Program-made: the position numbers and the translations under genes | Notes under the pieces: model-generated | The model's database searches: none | The model's input: only the letters and a program-made list of their open reading frames with translations | Told to the model about the DNA's origin: nothing | Shown here: piece by piece, positions 25,232-34,131 of the stretch | How positions within the stretch are numbered: position 1 is the stretch's first letter | How the letters are laid out: each line of letters begins with the position of its first letter | From: Sphingobacteriia bacterium RIFOXYC2_FULL_35_18 | GTDB taxonomy: Bacteria; Bacteroidota; Bacteroidia; Chitinophagales; Chitinophagaceae | DNA length: 56,915 nucleotides | Direction: 5' to 3' | NCBI GenBank assembly: GCA_001829005.1 | Contig: MIAG01000001.1 | Span: forward strand, 652,092 to 709,006

Positions 25232-26206
25232 ATGAGTAAAGGACCAGTTTCTCAGTTTGTTGAGCATCATTATAGACATTTCAATGCTGCAGCTTTGGTG
25301 GATGCTGCAAAAGGGTATGAAACCCATTTGTTAGAAGGAGGAAAAATGTTGGTGAGTTTGGCAGGGGCTATGAGTACTGCTGAATTGGGTATCAGTTTAG
25401 CTGAAATGATTCGTCAAGATAAAGTTGCCATCATTAGTTGTACTGGTGCTAATTTGGAAGAAGATATCATGAACTTGGTTGCACATAGCCATTATAAGCG
25501 TGTTCCTAATTATCGTGATTTGAGTCCTCAAGAAGAATGGGATTTATTAGAAAATCATTACAATCGTGTAACTGATACCTGTATTCCTGAAGAGGAAGCT
25601 TTCCGTCGTTTGCAAAAACATATTTATAAAGTTTGGAAAGATGCTGATAATGCAGGAGAGCGTTATTTTCCGCATGAGTTTATGTACAAAATGCTCTTAA
25701 GTGGCGATTTGGCTCAGTATTATGAAATTGATCCAAAGAATAGTTGGATGTTGGCTGCTGCTGAAAAGAACTTACCTATTGTAGTTCCAGGTTGGGAAGA
25801 CAGTACTATGGGTAATATTTTTGCTTCTTATATTATTAAGCAGGAATTAAAAGCCTCAACCATGAAGAGTGGTATTGAATACATGGTATGGTTAACAGAG
25901 TGGTATCGTGCTAATAGTGGCGGTAAGGGTGTAGGGTTCTTTCAAATTGGTGGAGGTATTGCTGGTGACTTCCCTATTTGTGTGGTTCCAATGATGTATC
26001 AAGATTTAGAATGGCATGATGTACCTTTTTGGAGTTATTTCTGCCAAATCAGTGACTCTACTACTTCTTATGGTTCTTATTCTGGAGCCGTTCCCAATGA
26101 AAAAATTACCTGGGGTAAATTAGATATTCATACCCCTAAGTACATTGTGGAGAGTGATGCAACGATTGTTGTGCCTTTGATTTTTGCCTATTTGTTGGGT
26201 TGGTAG
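25232..26206 (+). CDS. deoxyhypusine synthase-like protein lacking the catalytic lysine
   Basis: From the ATG at 25232 the product has 324 aa. Family motifs are clear: SLAGAMSTAELG (42-53), SCTGANLEEDIM (69-80), GWEDSTMGNIFASY (187-200), IGGGIAGDFP (239-248), SGAVPNEKITWGKL (284-297) and ESDATIVVPLIFA at the end. Deoxyhypusine synthases transfer aminobutyl from spermidine via an active-site Lys in GGGxxK; here the position is Gly245. Bacteria lack eIF5A, so the true reaction is open; polyamine chemistry such as homospermidine formation is possible but would need another nucleophile. The TTG at 25148 is not favoured because a promoter motif lies after it. A strong terminator follows. Confidence 0.9.
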   Translation: MSKGPVSQFVEHHYRHFNAAALVDAAKGYETHLLEGGKMLVSLAGAMSTAELGISLAEMIRQDKVAIISCTGANLEEDIMNLVAHSHYKRVPNYRDLSPQEEWDLLENHYNRVTDTCIPEEEAFRRLQKHIYKVWKDADNAGERYFPHEFMYKMLLSGDLAQYYEIDPKNSWMLAAAEKNLPIVVPGWEDSTMGNIFASYIIKQELKASTMKSGIEYMVWLTEWYRANSGGKGVGFFQIGGGIAGDFPICVVPMMYQDLEWHDVPFWSYFCQISDSTTSYGSYSGAVPNEKITWGKLDIHTPKYIVESDATIVVPLIFAYLLGW

Positions 26207-26234
26207 TACAATAATAATTAATATGAATTTCTTA

Positions 26235-26264
26235 GCCCCGATTGAATCAATCGGGGCTTTTTTA
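26235..26264 (+). terminator. rho-independent terminator after the deoxyhypusine synthase-like gene
   Basis: Arms GCCCCGATT and AATCGGGGC form a perfect 9-bp stem around GAATC, followed by a T-run. It separates this gene from the SusC/SusD unit. Confidence 0.93.
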
Positions 26265-26357
26265 TTGGCTAGAATATAGTTATTAGCTATATTATTTCAG
26301 GAAACCTTGACTAAATGTGCTTTTTAGGTTAATTAATGCCATTTTAATGTTTAAACC

Positions 26358-26408
26358 TTTAAGATTATTTTAACAATATTAAAAAAATATGTACATTGAA
26401 ATCTTAAA
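26358..26408. promoter_or_regulatory. inverted repeat flanking the presumed susC promoter
   Basis: TTTAAGATT (26358-26366) and AATCTTAAA (26400-26408) are exact inverted copies 33 bases apart. A TACATTG sequence at 26392-26398, resembling a -7 box, lies between them, and the susC ATG is 23 bases after the second arm. It may be an operator, but chance in AT-rich DNA cannot be excluded. Confidence 0.35.
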
Positions 26409-26431
26409 ATTCTAAACCAAAACCTAAACAA

Positions 26432-29400
26432 ATGAGAAAAATTTTGTTGTTAATGCTGGGTTTTATTCTTTTTACGAATATTACTTATGCGCAAAAAACA
26501 ACAGTGAAGGGAAGGGTTACCGACACCAATGGTGTAGGGGTACCTTCTGCAACTGTTAAAGAGAAAGGCACAAAGAATGCGGTAAGTGCCGACGGAGAGG
26601 GCAATTTTACTATTTCAGTTTCTCCAAATGCAACCCTGCAGTTTACTGCAACAGGTTTTGGGATGGTAGAATTATCTGCAGACAAAGCTTCTTCTGTAAG
26701 AATGAAAGAAGAAGTAGATAACCTGAGCGAAGTAGTTGTGACCGCTCTAGGTGTAAAAAGAGAAAAGAAGGCCTTAGGATATGCAGTTCAAGAAGTAAAA
26801 GGCGAAAACCTAACGGTTGCAAAGTCATTGGATATTAGTACATCATTAGCTGGTAAAGTTGCTGGTGTGCAATTAGTGGGTTCACCTAGTTCTTCATTTG
26901 ATAATGCCGATATCTTGATTCGTGGCGTTACTGGTTTAGGACCTCAAGCGCCTATTTTTGTAGTTGATGGAACCATCACTAATCAGTCTGCTGTTATATT
27001 AGATAATATTGAAAGTGTATCAGTTTTAAAAGGACCTGCATCTACTGCTTTGTATGGTCAACGTGCTGCAAATGGTGCGGTAGTTATTACAACTAAAAAA
27101 GGAAGTCGTAAGAAATTTACTAGTGTAGATGTAAACCTAGGATTAACTTTTGAAAAGTTAGCCTTACTTCCTCCATATCAAAATGATTACGCAGGTGGAT
27201 ATTCTTCAGCTTTAACTTCTGCTGGATCATCATTTGACGCACAGGGTTTTTATTTGTTTAAATACAATCCTGCTATACATCCTGCATCTTGGGCTGCTTT
27301 TAATGGTCAACGTATGTTAGAGTATGGTGCCGATGAAAGTTGGGGTCCTAAAATGAATGGAGATAATTATCGTGCTTATTGGAGCTGGTATCCTGGTGCA
27401 GAATTTGGTCAGCAAACTCCTTTGGTTGCCCAACCAAATAACGTGAAAGACTTCTTTAGAACCGGTGTAAATAAAAATAATTCTGTATCATTTTCTTCTG
27501 GTGGCGAAGGCTATAATTTAAGAATGACTTATGCCAATCAAAACAGAAGTTTGATGATACCAAATGCAAACAGAGATCAACATCAGTTGGCTTTGAATGG
27601 TTCATTTGATATTGGTAAGTATATTACTATTTCTACTGACCTTACCTATACTACAAATAGTACACAAGGAAAGCCAGCAGAAGGGTATCGTTTAGATGGA
27701 TTGAATATCACGCAGAATTTTAACCAATGGTTTCAACGTCAATTAGACATGAAGCGTATGGTGAATTATAGAGAACCTGATGGTAGTTTAAATTCATGGA
27801 ATATTGGCGACCCGAATGCAAGTGCTGATATCTCAGTTTATGGTAGACCTCAGTATTGGGATAATCCTTACTTTATCGTAAATGAAGCAATTGCAACACA
27901 AGCTCAAAACAGGTTAATTGGAAACGTGGGTATGAATATTAAAGTCAATAAACACTTAAATATTCAATCTTATGTAAGAGCGAATACTTATAACAATGAA
28001 AATACTAGTAGAATGCCTACTGGGGCCTTAACATTAGACTACTTTAATATTTCGCAGGATCGTTATTCAGAAATGAATTTTGAAACCAATATCATGTACA
28101 AGAATAAATTTGGAGATTTTTCTGTAGATGGAATGATTGGTGGTAACGTTCGTAAGAACAGCTACAGTGCATTATCAATGGGTACACAGGGTGGATTAAG
28201 CTCTCCTAATTATTTTGATATTGCTGCTTCTATCTCAAGACCTAGTGTTAGTCGTTCTTACGAAAAGAAAACAGTGAATTCTGTATTAGGAAAAGCTTCT
28301 GTTGGTTGGAGAGATTTATTATTTGTTGAAGCAACTTTGCGTAATGATTGGTCATCTGCATTACCTTCTCAAAGTAATTCCTATTTATATCCTTCATTAA
28401 GCACCAGTTTTATTTTCACTGAATTGGTTAAAACCAGCTGGTTGACTTATGGTAAATTAAGAGCGTCTTTTGCTAGCGTAGGTTCAGACTTAGGGGCTCA
28501 TGCACTTAATTTAGCAATAGGAAATGGTTCTTTTTACGGAACAAATCCTTCTGCAACTATCGGAAATCAATTTAAGGGTGGTGGAATTAAACCAGCTTTA
28601 ACCAAGGCCTATGAGTTTGGTGTTGAGTTGCGTTTATTCAAGAAGATTGGTTTAGATGTTACTTATTATCAGAATAATAATACCGATCAAATTTTAGGTA
28701 TAGATGTAACGCCTGCAAGTGGATTCTCTACAGCACAAATTAATGCAGGTAATATTCAAAGTAAGGGTATTGAAATTACCCTTAGTGGTAAACCAATTGA
28801 TACCAAAAACTTTAGCTGGGATGTAACTTTAAACTGGGCTAAAAACCAGAACAGTATTAAAGAATTGGCTCCAGGAATTAATACTTACTTATATGCAACC
28901 AATCGTTACGATACTCGTTTAGAGCATAGAGTAGGAGGAGAATGGGGTACTTATTATGGTAGAAAATGGAGAACTGATCCAACAACAGGTCAAACTTTGA
29001 TTGACGCAACTGGTCAACCATTGTATGATATTAACGTTCCAATCGGAAATGTACTTCCTAAGTTTACTGGCGGTATGTTTAATGCATTTAAGTATAAAGC
29101 ATTTGATCTTACTTTCAGTATTGATTTCCAAAGTGGTGGTTTATTCTATTCTGAAACCAGAAACTTTAATTCAGGTACAGGGCTTTCTCAAGAAACAGTT
29201 GGTAAGAATGATAAAGGAAATGATTGGAGAGATTATCCAGGTGCTTATACCACTGCAGGTGGTAATGCTGGAGGTGGAGGAATTCGTATTCCAGGAATCT
29301 TTGCTAATGGTGCTTTAGCGGGTAAAGAAAACAACCGTTATATTTCTGCAAGAGCTTATTGGTATACTGCGCGTCAGCGTGATGCAAGCAATGTGTTACT

Positions 29401-29644
29401 AGATGGTTCTTACGTTAAATTAAGAGAAATCAGGTTTGGATATACCATTCCAAGTTCTGCCTTAAAATCTTTGCCTTTTGTAAAGTCTGCTAATATTGGC
29501 TTTATGGTTCAGAATGCATGGTTAATTTGGGCTACTACCAAAAAGTGGGGTGTTGATCCATCTGAGTTAGAAACTTTCTATCGTGAAGGTGGTCAGTTAT
29601 CTTCTACCAGACAATTTGGTATCAACTTAAGAGCATCATTTTAG
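26432..29644 (+). CDS. SusC/RagA family TonB-linked outer membrane protein
   Basis: The 1070-aa protein has a signal peptide (1-20), a carboxypeptidase-regulatory-like beta domain (22-92; TTVKGRVTDTNGVGVPSATV), the SusC-type motif NLSEVVVTALGVKREKKALGYA, a plug with ADILIRGVTGLGPQAPIFVVDG and LKGPASTALYGQRAANGAVVITTKK, and a large 22-strand barrel ending in FGINLRASF with a terminal Phe. It imports glycans or peptides through the outer membrane with TonB energy. It is paired with the SusD-like gene 33 bases downstream. No glycosidase or regulator sits in this pair, so the substrate is not readable. Confidence 0.95.
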   Translation: MRKILLLMLGFILFTNITYAQKTTVKGRVTDTNGVGVPSATVKEKGTKNAVSADGEGNFTISVSPNATLQFTATGFGMVELSADKASSVRMKEEVDNLSEVVVTALGVKREKKALGYAVQEVKGENLTVAKSLDISTSLAGKVAGVQLVGSPSSSFDNADILIRGVTGLGPQAPIFVVDGTITNQSAVILDNIESVSVLKGPASTALYGQRAANGAVVITTKKGSRKKFTSVDVNLGLTFEKLALLPPYQNDYAGGYSSALTSAGSSFDAQGFYLFKYNPAIHPASWAAFNGQRMLEYGADESWGPKMNGDNYRAYWSWYPGAEFGQQTPLVAQPNNVKDFFRTGVNKNNSVSFSSGGEGYNLRMTYANQNRSLMIPNANRDQHQLALNGSFDIGKYITISTDLTYTTNSTQGKPAEGYRLDGLNITQNFNQWFQRQLDMKRMVNYREPDGSLNSWNIGDPNASADISVYGRPQYWDNPYFIVNEAIATQAQNRLIGNVGMNIKVNKHLNIQSYVRANTYNNENTSRMPTGALTLDYFNISQDRYSEMNFETNIMYKNKFGDFSVDGMIGGNVRKNSYSALSMGTQGGLSSPNYFDIAASISRPSVSRSYEKKTVNSVLGKASVGWRDLLFVEATLRNDWSSALPSQSNSYLYPSLSTSFIFTELVKTSWLTYGKLRASFASVGSDLGAHALNLAIGNGSFYGTNPSATIGNQFKGGGIKPALTKAYEFGVELRLFKKIGLDVTYYQNNNTDQILGIDVTPASGFSTAQINAGNIQSKGIEITLSGKPIDTKNFSWDVTLNWAKNQNSIKELAPGINTYLYATNRYDTRLEHRVGGEWGTYYGRKWRTDPTTGQTLIDATGQPLYDINVPIGNVLPKFTGGMFNAFKYKAFDLTFSIDFQSGGLFYSETRNFNSGTGLSQETVGKNDKGNDWRDYPGAYTTAGGNAGGGGIRIPGIFANGALAGKENNRYISARAYWYTARQRDASNVLLDGSYVKLREIRFGYTIPSSALKSLPFVKSANIGFMVQNAWLIWATTKKWGVDPSELETFYREGGQLSSTRQFGINLRASF

Positions 29645-29677
29645 TAAACGAATTCAGTAAAAACAAAAAGACATTTT

Positions 29678-31102
29678 ATGAAAAAAATATTAATCGTTTT
29701 TGGTTTGCTGGCTACGTTACAAAGTTGTAACAAGTTTGGCGATACCAATATTTCTCCTGCACAGTTAACTACGGCTTCTACCAAAGCATTATTAACGAAT
29801 GCAGAACAAGCATTAAGTACTTATGTTACTAGTGCTAGATTAGGTTCTTTGTATATTCAACATTTATCTGAAGGTCCTTATCCTGGATCTTCATTGTATA
29901 GCGATAGAAACTCTAGTTTCGCTGGTTGGTATACAGGTCCATTGTATGATTTACAAACTATTATTAACGATAACAATGCAGGTTCATCTTCTGCCAATGG
30001 AAATGGCTCTAAGAGTAACCAAATTGCAGTTGCTCGTATTTTAAAAGCATATTACTTTTTACAAATGACCGATATATGGGGAGATATTCCTTATTCGGAA
30101 GCATTACAAGGTGATAAAAATTATGCGCCTAAATACGATAAGCAACAAGATATCTATACTGCCTTATTTAAAGAGCTTACTGAAGCTGTGGCTCAAATTA
30201 AGGAAACAGAGTCTTCTGTAGTTGGAGATATTTTATTAAATGGCAATATGGCCGCATGGAAACGTTTTGCAAATACCACTAGAATGGTTATGGCATTGCG
30301 TATTTCAAAAGCCGATATTGCAAAAGGTAAAACTGAATATGCTGCTGCTTTAGCTGCTGGTGTTATATCTAGTAATGCACAAAACATCAATTATAATTAT
30401 ATCGCAGGTGATCCTAATAACTACAATCCTTGGTATAACAATTATACTATCAGTAATCGTAACGACTATGCTATAAGCAAAACCATGACCGATTATATGG
30501 ATCCAAAAGCAGATCCTAGATTGCCAGTTTTTGCTGAAACATTAGCGGGTGGTGTTATTAAGGGCTTACCTTATGGTAGAAACGTTGCAGTGAATATTCC
30601 AGCAGCTTTTAGTAGAATTGGTACTGCATTTAGAAGCCAAAACTCTCCTCTTACTTTACACAACTATGCGCAAGTTTTGTTTATGCAAGCTGAAGCTGCT
30701 AAATTAGGATATGTTGCAGGTGGTGATGTAGAAGCTGAGGCAAAGTACAAAGCAGCTATTAAAGCTTCTTGGGAAATGTATGGTGTATTTAATCAAGCTA
30801 AATATGATACATATATTGCTTTACCCGAGATTGCATATGCTGCAGTTGATGGTCATAAGAAAATCATGACCGAAAAATGGGTGCATAATTATTTAGCTAG
30901 TTATGAAGCTTGGAAAGACTGGCGTAGAACAGGTTTCCCAGTTTTAACTCCTGCAACTGATGCAGTAGATTCAAGAGGAATCCCAATGCGTTTAGGTTAT
31001 TCACCAACAGAAGCTTCTCTAAATCCGGTAAACTATGCTGCTGCTGTTACAGCACTAGGTGGAAAGGACGAGAACTATGGCTTAATGTGGTTGGTTAAAT
31101 AA
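29678..31102 (+). CDS. SusD/RagB family nutrient-binding lipoprotein (SusD-like_2 type)
   Basis: The 474-aa lipoprotein has a signal with lipobox LQSC (Cys17), so it is lipid-anchored at the outer surface with the SusC barrel as lid. The helical TPR-like core is visible in VARILKAYYFLQMTDIWGDIPYSEALQG (about 113-140) and LHNYAQVLFMQAEAAKLGY, followed by EKWVHNYLASYEAWKDWRRTGFP, a SusD-like_2 signature. It is 33 bases from susC and ends before a strong terminator. Confidence 0.93.
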   Translation: MKKILIVFGLLATLQSCNKFGDTNISPAQLTTASTKALLTNAEQALSTYVTSARLGSLYIQHLSEGPYPGSSLYSDRNSSFAGWYTGPLYDLQTIINDNNAGSSSANGNGSKSNQIAVARILKAYYFLQMTDIWGDIPYSEALQGDKNYAPKYDKQQDIYTALFKELTEAVAQIKETESSVVGDILLNGNMAAWKRFANTTRMVMALRISKADIAKGKTEYAAALAAGVISSNAQNINYNYIAGDPNNYNPWYNNYTISNRNDYAISKTMTDYMDPKADPRLPVFAETLAGGVIKGLPYGRNVAVNIPAAFSRIGTAFRSQNSPLTLHNYAQVLFMQAEAAKLGYVAGGDVEAEAKYKAAIKASWEMYGVFNQAKYDTYIALPEIAYAAVDGHKKIMTEKWVHNYLASYEAWKDWRRTGFPVLTPATDAVDSRGIPMRLGYSPTEASLNPVNYAAAVTALGGKDENYGLMWLVK

Positions 31103-31139
31103 ATATTTTAGTTTTTGGAGTTTCGATTGCTTGTAATTA

Positions 31140-31179
31140 AAAGCCCCGGTACTATATTAGTCCGGGGCTTTATTATTTT
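31140..31179. terminator. bidirectional terminator between susD and the M28 peptidase gene
   Basis: Arms AAGCCCCGG and CCGGGGCTT pair perfectly around a 12-base loop. T-rich tails follow on both strands, so it serves susD (+) and the M28 gene (-). Confidence 0.9.
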
Positions 31180-31226
31180 GCTATTGGTTTTTTCAATCAT
31201 TCACGACTAATAGTAATGCTATAAAA

Positions 31227-32774
31227 TTATCTCGCAGGCATTGTTAATGGAATATCTCTCTTTAACATTTCCTCTCTATTAGCCATTTCCCATGCTGTAT
31301 AAAATACCAGCTTTGCTCTTTTTTCCATTAGTTCAAAGTTGATTTTATCTACAGTATCGCCTGGTTGGTGGTATTCTGCTTTAAGCATTCCATCATAAAA
31401 GAATAAAATAGGAACTCCTTTACGTGCAAAATTATAATGATCACTTCTGTAATAAATTCTGTTTACATCTTTTGGATCATCATATTTATAATCCAACGTC
31501 ATGTTCAAATGTTTAGCATTAACACCCTCGTTAATTTTTGCTAAATCAGAGCTTAATTTATCGTGACCAATCACATAAATATAATTGAGGGTATCTGCAG
31601 TTTTTCTTTCTGTATCTACTCTACCAATCATATCGGTATTTAAATCTACCGTGGTTTTATCTAAAGGAAAAATTGGATGCTCCGAATAGTATTGAGAACC
31701 CCAAAGGCCTTTTTCTTCTCCGGTTACTGTCATAAATACCAAAGTTCTACGAGGCTTGTTGCCTTTTTTAGCAGCAGCTGCAAAAGCTTCTGCCATTTGC
31801 ATTACGCCTACTGTACCAGAACCATCATCGTCTGCTCCGTAATAAATCACATCGCCTCTTTTACCTAAATGATCGTGGTGACCGGTCATGAAAACGTATT
31901 CGTCTTTTTTGTCGGTACCTTCAACAATTCCAATTACATTGCTGGTTTCTAAAGCAGTAGATTTTTTATCAGCTGCAATGCTTAACTCAGCAATATATTT
32001 TCCTTTAGTTAAAGAAGCCAAACTTTCACTGGATAATTTAGCGGTACGTCCTGCTAAAGCAGAAGCTATTTCTTCAGAAACAGTCATCATCATAAATGGA
32101 GCGCCAGTTGGCTTATTCATGTAAATATTTCCTTTAACAGCAGTGGCTGTTTTACGAGGAAAATCTTTAGACACTAATACAATACCAGTTGCACCAGCAG
32201 TTCTAGCCGCTGCAGCTTTTGCTGCACCTGAAATAGGGCTTGGCACTCTAGAGCCAGGAGCTGGTGTAGGCGCTTTATAGCCTGCTGGTGCACCATCTAA
32301 AATCATTACAATTTTACCTTTAACATCAAGGCCAGCATAGTCGTCTATTGAAGCAGCTTTATCAACAATACCATAGCCTACAAAGACCAATTCTTTTGAG
32401 CTGGTTTTTCCATTAGCGATGGATTGTAAAGACATCATATAGTCTTTGTCCCAATTAAATAGTTTTCCATTTACCCTTAATTCAATACTAGACAGTTCGT
32501 CTTGGTATACATTAAAATATTGTTGGTAGCTATTTCCATTACCTGGCTTAAGCCCCATTCTTTTAAATTCAGATTCAATGTAGGCAGCGGCTTTTCTTTC
32601 ACCTGGCATACCCGTTTCTCTTCCCTCCATTTCTGGTCCAGCCAAAATGGTCAATTTTTGTTTCATTGATTCGGGGGTAATTAATGCAGCAAACTTGGTT
32701 GATGCATCTTCTTTTTGTCCGTATGCAATTCCCGTAGAAAGGAACATGGCACCAAACAGGATTTTTTTCATCAT
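31227..32774 (-). CDS. exported M28 family zinc aminopeptidase with PA domain
   Basis: The 515-aa protein has a signal peptide (1-19). A PA-type insert (about 128-245; AKAAAARTAGATGIVLVS) precedes the M28 catalytic domain. Zinc and catalytic residues are seen in TGHHDHLG (His299, Asp301), GADDDGSG (Asp316), TGEEKGLWGS (Glu353-Glu354), LNTDMIGR and YYRSDHYNFARKGVP (late His). It removes N-terminal residues from peptides in the periplasm or outside. It ends before the shared terminator and starts 11 bases after rpiB, which is probably in the same unit. Confidence 0.94.
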   Translation of the reverse strand: MMKKILFGAMFLSTGIAYGQKEDASTKFAALITPESMKQKLTILAGPEMEGRETGMPGERKAAAYIESEFKRMGLKPGNGNSYQQYFNVYQDELSSIELRVNGKLFNWDKDYMMSLQSIANGKTSSKELVFVGYGIVDKAASIDDYAGLDVKGKIVMILDGAPAGYKAPTPAPGSRVPSPISGAAKAAAARTAGATGIVLVSKDFPRKTATAVKGNIYMNKPTGAPFMMMTVSEEIASALAGRTAKLSSESLASLTKGKYIAELSIAADKKSTALETSNVIGIVEGTDKKDEYVFMTGHHDHLGKRGDVIYYGADDDGSGTVGVMQMAEAFAAAAKKGNKPRRTLVFMTVTGEEKGLWGSQYYSEHPIFPLDKTTVDLNTDMIGRVDTERKTADTLNYIYVIGHDKLSSDLAKINEGVNAKHLNMTLDYKYDDPKDVNRIYYRSDHYNFARKGVPILFFYDGMLKAEYHQPGDTVDKINFELMEKRAKLVFYTAWEMANREEMLKRDIPLTMPAR

Positions 32775-32785
32775 GGCTTTTTGGT

Positions 32786-33241
32786 TTAGTTACAGCTAAT
32801 TTTATTCACTCTGTCGGCGTGTCTACCACCTTCGAATGAAGTATTCATAAAAAGATCAATCATTTGTTCTGCAAGGGGTAGTGCTACAAATCTTGCTGGA
32901 ATGCAAATAATGTTAGCATTATTATGTAATCTAGCTAATTCCGCTACATCATTTTGCCAGCACAATGCCGCCCTGATTCCTTGGTGTTTATTAGCAGTAA
33001 TGGCTACTCCATTGGCACTTCCACAAATCAAAATACCAAAACCTGCTTCACCCTTTTCTACTGCAGAAGCAGTAGGATGTGCAAAGTCGGGATAATCTAC
33101 AGAATCCAAAGAATAAGTTCCATGGTCGGTAACTTGGAAGCCTTTTTCGGTTAACCAAGCAATTAAAGCAGATTTATACGCAAAACCCGCATGGTCACTT
33201 CCAATTGAAATGGGTTTGGAAACGTCAAAAACATAAGCCAT
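32786..33241 (-). CDS. rpiB: ribose-5-phosphate isomerase B
   Basis: RpiB interconverts ribose-5-phosphate and ribulose-5-phosphate in the pentose phosphate pathway. The 151-aa protein has SIGSDHAGFAYK (12-23), DHGTYSLDSVDYPDFA, the active-site loop GILICGSANGVAITANK with the cysteine base, and RLHNNANIICIPARFV. The length is normal. It lies 33 bases after tatC. Confidence 0.95.
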   Translation of the reverse strand: MAYVFDVSKPISIGSDHAGFAYKSALIAWLTEKGFQVTDHGTYSLDSVDYPDFAHPTASAVEKGEAGFGILICGSANGVAITANKHQGIRAALCWQNDVAELARLHNNANIICIPARFVALPLAEQMIDLFMNTSFEGGRHADRVNKISCN

Positions 33242-33274
33242 AAAATAGTCTTTATTGTGATGTATATAGGTTGA

Positions 33275-34129
33275 TTAATCCCACTCTTTGTTTTCGTCTT
33301 TTTCTAATTTCTTAAATACTCTTGCGGAAACAAGAATACTTAATTCATATAAAAGGAATAATGGTATGAACACAATTAATTGGCTCATCCAATCTGGGCT
33401 AGGGGTAATAAATGCAGCAACAATTAATATAATGACTACTGCATACTTACGAGTTGCCCTTAAAAAACTAGGTGTAATAATTCCAATTTGTGTTAGAATA
33501 TAGGCCAATACAGGCAATTCAAAAGCTAGTCCGCAACCTAAAATGATATTGGTTAAGTTGTCTAAGTAGTCAGAAAAAGTGGGTCTGGTTACTATCATAT
33601 TTTCGGTACCCAACTGAAACCCTGCCAAGAAGTTAAAAGTAAATGGCCCTAATAAAAAGTAGCCAAAAGCCGCGCCACAAAAGAAGAAGAAAGAAACCCA
33701 GAAAATAATGAAACGAGTGTTTTTAACTTCTTTTTCTTTTAATGCGGGTTTTACAAAACGCCAGAATTCCCAAAAAATATAAGGGAAAGCCATAATGATA
33801 CCACCCACAATAGCCATACTAATAGTACTTAAGAATTGGCCACCAAAAGTGGTACTCTGCATGGTTACTTCAACGGGGGGCATACACAGTGCATCCCCAA
33901 TTTTTAACCAATGACTAAAATCGCACAAAGCTTTATAACTAACAAAATCTTTATTGATAGGGCCAACGATAATATTATCGAATATCCAGTTACGATATAT
34001 AAATATTACCAAGGCCATTACCAAAATGGAAATAACCGAACGGATAATATGACCTCTTAATTCTTCAAGATGATCAATAAATGACATCTCCTCTTTATCT
34101 GCTGTTGCTTTTCTATTAAATAGTGCCAT
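33275..34129 (-). CDS. tatC: Sec-independent protein translocase TatC
   Basis: TatC is the receptor for twin-arginine signal peptides. The 284-aa protein starts with MSFIDHLEELRGHIIRS, the cytosolic motif containing the conserved Glu pair that contacts the RR motif, and has six membrane helices with FPYIFWEFWRFVKPAL and FGLAFELPVLAYIL-like segments. Compared with the common 240-260 aa, a first periplasmic loop insertion (about 55-95) is longer, as is usual in Bacteroidota. Two Tat substrates are encoded in this window (1-802 and 49838-51163). Confidence 0.96.
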   Translation of the reverse strand: MALFNRKATADKEEMSFIDHLEELRGHIIRSVISILVMALVIFIYRNWIFDNIIVGPINKDFVSYKALCDFSHWLKIGDALCMPPVEVTMQSTTFGGQFLSTISMAIVGGIIMAFPYIFWEFWRFVKPALKEKEVKNTRFIIFWVSFFFFCGAAFGYFLLGPFTFNFLAGFQLGTENMIVTRPTFSDYLDNLTNIILGCGLAFELPVLAYILTQIGIITPSFLRATRKYAVVIILIVAAFITPSPDWMSQLIVFIPLFLLYELSILVSARVFKKLEKDENKEWD

Positions 34130-34131
34130 GT

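Noticed and set aside
29001..29318. A 105-codon plus-strand frame inside susC
   Set aside because: It is a frame-shifted reading of the SusC barrel, whose own frame is intact from signal peptide to the C-terminal Phe; no sign of a real second gene.
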